Shown here: positions 63,885 through 64,000 of the stretch, piece by piece | Numbering within the stretch: position 1 is the first letter of the stretch | How the letters are laid out: every line of letters starts with the position of its first letter | Origin: an uncultured Acetobacteroides sp. | Lineage (GTDB): Bacteria; Bacteroidota; Bacteroidia; Bacteroidales; ZOR0009 | Assembly: GCF_963678165.1 (NCBI RefSeq) | Contig: NZ_OY782755.1 | Location: forward strand, 620,001 to 684,000 | Length of the DNA stretch: 64,000 bases | Direction of reading: 5' to 3' | Position numbers and translations under genes: made by a program | The notes under the pieces: model-generated | What the model saw: the letters and a program-made list of their open reading frames with translations, nothing else | Databases searched by the model: none | Told to the model about the DNA's origin: nothing

Positions 63885-64000
63885 CTATCGCTTTGCAGGT
63901 ATAAAGCCCTTTAGCTCGTTTAGCAGCACCGTCGGTTGGTCGAACATCACGAAGTGCGCAGAGTTGTCAACAAACTTAACAGTTTTATTCTTTAGGTTGG
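63885..64000 (-). CDS. Alpha/beta hydrolase (C-terminal end only)
   Basis: The last 37 codons of a gene entering from the right edge, ending in TAG at 63885-63887. The translation VKFVDNSAHFVMFDQPTVLL is the typical C-terminus of alpha/beta-fold hydrolases, in which the histidine of SAHF is the catalytic one, followed by a last helix (LNELKGFIPAKR). Only 7 bp separate it from the sigma-factor gene. Confidence 0.75.
   Translation of the reverse strand, partial: NLKNKTVKFVDNSAHFVMFDQPTVLLNELKGFIPAKR

Overview
The window reads as a chromosome segment of a Bacteroidota bacterium, most likely order Bacteroidales. Supporting families are a DUF5686 outer-membrane protein, DUF4412, DUF4236 and DUF6261 proteins, FtsX/MacB-type permeases with an NtrC-type regulator, a TonB C-terminal domain, many Sec and lipobox proteins, and sparse Shine-Dalgarno signals. 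No rRNA, tRNA, CRISPR-cas or prophage block was recognised.

Layout. 1-9.4 kb: a partial GNAT gene, then small secreted or membrane proteins and a flavoprotein, separated by dispersed palindromic repeats. 9.4-12.5 kb: an HxlR regulator divergent from a quinone oxidoreductase, then a pterin dehydratase and a flavodoxin-reductase-like gene. 12.8-24.9 kb: a regulated export locus. A histidine kinase diverges from an HlyD adaptor, an ABC ATPase, four FtsX-type permeases (two A-B pairs), a TolC channel and a sigma-54 response regulator. A -24/-12 promoter with an upstream TGTTCGA inverted-repeat cluster lies in front of the adaptor. 25-33.4 kb: an accessory region with repeats, three paralogous secreted tail-fibre-like proteins (one broken by an amber codon), a frameshifted TonB-domain gene and a REP-like island. 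33.5-35.6 kb: an AT-rich NTF2-like / quinone reductase / AraC module. 36-39.5 kb: a Y1 (REP-associated) transposase embedded in the same REP-like units, a helical protein with a regulatory-like C-terminal domain, and a 21-bp tandem array. 40.6-48 kb: housekeeping and envelope genes, including rlmN and a ferredoxin-NADP reductase. 48.3-51.6 kb: an arsenic operon (arsR-arsM-arsN2-arsC-acr3) with two matching operator palindromes. 51.8-58.3 kb: DUF4412, a third 21/42-bp array beside a DUF6261 gene split by an amber codon, oligoendopeptidase F, a YqaA-like protein, a FrnE-like DsbA and metF. 58.3-64 kb: a DUF559 gene flanked by palindromic repeats lies between metF and metH, followed upstream by an ECF sigma factor with a membrane partner and a partial alpha/beta hydrolase.

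The most unusual features are three unrelated-sequence arrays that all keep a 21-bp period (two helical turns), each within about 0.9 kb of a gene for a predicted helical protein of unknown function; the REP-like islands containing their probable transposase; and three separate reading frames each interrupted by a single in-frame TAG.
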